A DNA stretch of 64,000 bases from Zeus faber (lineage: Eukaryota > Chordata > Actinopteri > Zeiformes > Zeidae): assembly GCA_960531495.1 (NCBI GenBank), contig OY482848.1, positions 12,449,565 through 12,513,564 on the forward strand, written 5' to 3'. The stretch's first letter is position 1. Each line of letters begins with the position of its first letter. Below the pieces are notes generated by a model. The model saw only the letters and a program-made list of their open reading frames with translations. It was not told the DNA's origin and did not search any database. Shown here in pieces: positions 49,948 to 64,000 of the stretch. The position numbers and the translations under genes were made by a program.

Positions 49948-50459
49948 CTTCCCTGTCTGGGGAAAACAATTGAAACCTATTCATAATAAATTAAAAAGAG
50001 GAGTCATTCAGATATGTATGTACTATACAACTATGCGTTTGTGTACTGGGCCTTACATTAAGAGTTAGCTTGAGCTAGAAAGAGCTAGCTTTAACACTAG
50101 CTTACCGGTTTAGTGCTATGGCTTTTCTTATTTTTCTAGAAAACGTGAGGAACGCTGCTTAAAATAAGTAATGGTTAATATTAAAAGTAATTCTGGCAAT
50201 TTCTGATTTTCGTGAGAGTCTTCGGTCCAATAACTTTGTTTACGCCTCTTCGGGCCCCAGATAGGGTTGTGCTGCATTCCACTGATTGGAACTCGGACAA
50301 TTCCAACTCCTACTCGGAAAGTGCAAAACGGACGGCCATGTAATCCGTCGGAATATCGGGGCAAGGCCGCTGGGATCATAGACACCTCGCAAACCGTTAC
50401 CCGCGGGCGACGTTTCGTGTACATGGGCGCTGATCTGAAAACAGGTCAACATTTACACC

Positions 50460-50740
50460 AGGCCACGCTGTGCGGTTTTAAGCGCGCGCGCCGATTTCCG
50501 AGTTCCGCGGGAACGCAGCGTTCGTTTGGACGCGCGACTCCAGGTTTTACGTCAGGGGCGTGTTCCTACCGAGACGTAAAGCGCGATTGCCGTTGCCGTG
50601 GCGACGTAATGTCGGAAGTGGATTGCGCCCGCTGGCTGTTTCGAAGAGTGGAGCCCTGTGCGCCCATTAAAATGTTCAGAACTAACGATTGCGAGCGAAC
50701 CGTGGTATAAGGTCGCCGATCCACGACATCTTACGTCAAG
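50460..50740. promoter_or_regulatory. CpG-rich region between brme1 and cc2d1a, with RFX X-box
   Basis: A CpG-dense stretch (AAGCGCGCGCGCCGATTTCC and onward) lies between the divergent genes. It contains GTTGCCGTGGCGAC at 50592-50605, a near-palindromic RFX X-box (consensus GTTGCCATGGCAAC), and ACGTCA-type half sites at about 50549 and 50730. A shared promoter is likely; the distances to brme1 (about 0.6 kb) and cc2d1a (about 0.8 kb) leave room for noncoding first exons. Confidence 0.6.
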
Positions 50741-51481
50741 GTAAATAAATCGATCCCCGGATCAGATTGCGTCGCACCTTTCCTTCTGCCTGGCTATTTA
50801 ATCTGTATGTACTGCATACGCATATGTGTATATGTCAACTTGCTTAATGTCCAGTGTGAATTGTTGATACAGAGGGCTGTTGTTTATGTCGCTAATTTTA
50901 GGGTTTAGTCTATGTTTACATTTAGTTTTCTATTTTTTTATTATATATACTATTATATACTATATACTATATTTTTATTTATTTTTTTCGTATTTATTTA
51001 AGGTGCATTGCATCTAACTGTACTACTATTACTATATTACTATGTTTTCAGCACTTTTTAGGTTTATTGTATATTTCCAAATGATTTAATTGTTGTGCAT
51101 TACATTTTTAGATTTATTCTATATTGCCACCTTTTTCTATAGTGTAGTCAAGTCTTAGGATAGGATTAGGATAGGGTTAATGTTTTATTTTTTTTATTGT
51201 TATTATTAGTATTTCCTATTGCTTTCATCCCCCTCCCAGGATGGATAAAGTGTCTGTCCGTCTGTCTACTTGCCGATCATGGTCTGCTGAGTAGTGAAGA
51301 TGACTTGATAATGTTAATGGCGATATTGCTCCTATTGTTGTTGACGCCACTGCTGTTTCAGCCTTTCCTGTTTCTCAACAGGCGAGGCTGTCCATTTGAC
51401 AGCTAACAGCTGTGTAGGCTCTCCGTTCAGGTCCGTCTCAGTCGGAGTCTCACATCATCATCGTCATTTAGAGAGGAGCGG
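50741..51481. other. Upstream of cc2d1a: AT-rich repeat remnant
   Basis: AT-rich DNA with TATATACTATATACTA near 50945. The end, CCCAGGATGGATAAAGTGTC then TGTC repeats at about 51235-51270, resembles the 3' tail of a fish non-LTR element. No coding sequence is seen before the cc2d1a ATG. Confidence 0.45.
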
Positions 51482-63784
<12,303 letters not shown>

Positions 63785-64000
63785 GAGAGGAGATGGGAAG
63801 AAAAGTAATAAGGGAGTGAAGAGACGACTGTTGCACTGTTATATCAACATGCCCACACACACACACAATCACATACAAAACACTAACATGGCCAGCTTTA
63901 GGCGCTCTCACACTCCTTCATAAAACTTGATATGGTCATTATGACTACGTATTCCTACGAAAGAAACCAAGCGTTTAAACACAGTAAGCAGCAGATGGAT

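Overview
The window is vertebrate nuclear DNA from a ray-finned (teleost) fish. The evidence is intron-rich GT-AG genes, long (GT)n/(AC)n microsatellites, fish-type Tc1, hAT-like and L2-type elements, and fish-specific gene forms such as a Gv-class G-alpha. Exons were read by hand from reading-frame continuity, splice-site phase and similarity to remembered families; nothing was aligned by machine. Nine protein-coding genes are supported.

Left to right: (1) the last two exons of a G-protein alpha subunit, probably Gv (80-888, +). (2) Neuropeptide B precursor npb (4226-3200, -). (3) Lysosomal heparan N-sulfatase sgsh (11317-6451, -), head-to-head with (4) anion transporter slc26a11 (12905-17811, +); the gap between them carries two TCACATGA boxes. 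(5) A secreted EGF / mucin-linker / six-SRCR / ZP-domain protein (24517-30978, +), whose SRCR part is built from near-identical 1,188-bp tandem units. (6) A G-protein gamma subunit, gng5-like (31663-35314, +). (7) A short, divergent ssx2ip/ADIP-like coiled-coil gene (37351-41363, +). (8) Single-exon nanos3 (42097-42744, +), convergent with (9) meiotic recombination factor brme1 (49947-43475, -), which is head-to-head with cc2d1a (51482-63784, +), complete to its stop codon. That makes ten loci if the partial G-alpha is counted.

Three human neighbourhoods meet here: 17q25 genes (NPB, SGSH, SLC26A11), the 1p22 pair GNG5/SSX2IP, and the 19p13 trio NANOS3/BRME1/CC2D1A. The last trio groups germ-cell genes, and the brme1/cc2d1a gap is CpG-rich with an RFX-type X-box. 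Mobile DNA lies mainly in introns and in the 17.8-24.5 kb gap: three copies of one Tc1 family, an older mariner-like relic, a hAT-type MITE with target duplication, a 1.1-kb TIR element, a foldback element in the last brme1 intron, and an L2-like LINE in cc2d1a. No retroviral or LTR element, tRNA, rRNA or CRISPR array was recognised.

The most unusual observation is a second copy of one slc26a11 exon, with its flanking intron and microsatellite, inside an intron of the neighbouring, oppositely transcribed sgsh. As a result sgsh intronic RNA is antisense to part of the slc26a11 transcript. Other notable points are the tandem SRCR units with equal-length introns, a 26-residue insertion in Sgsh, and repeated contact between microsatellites and splice sites.
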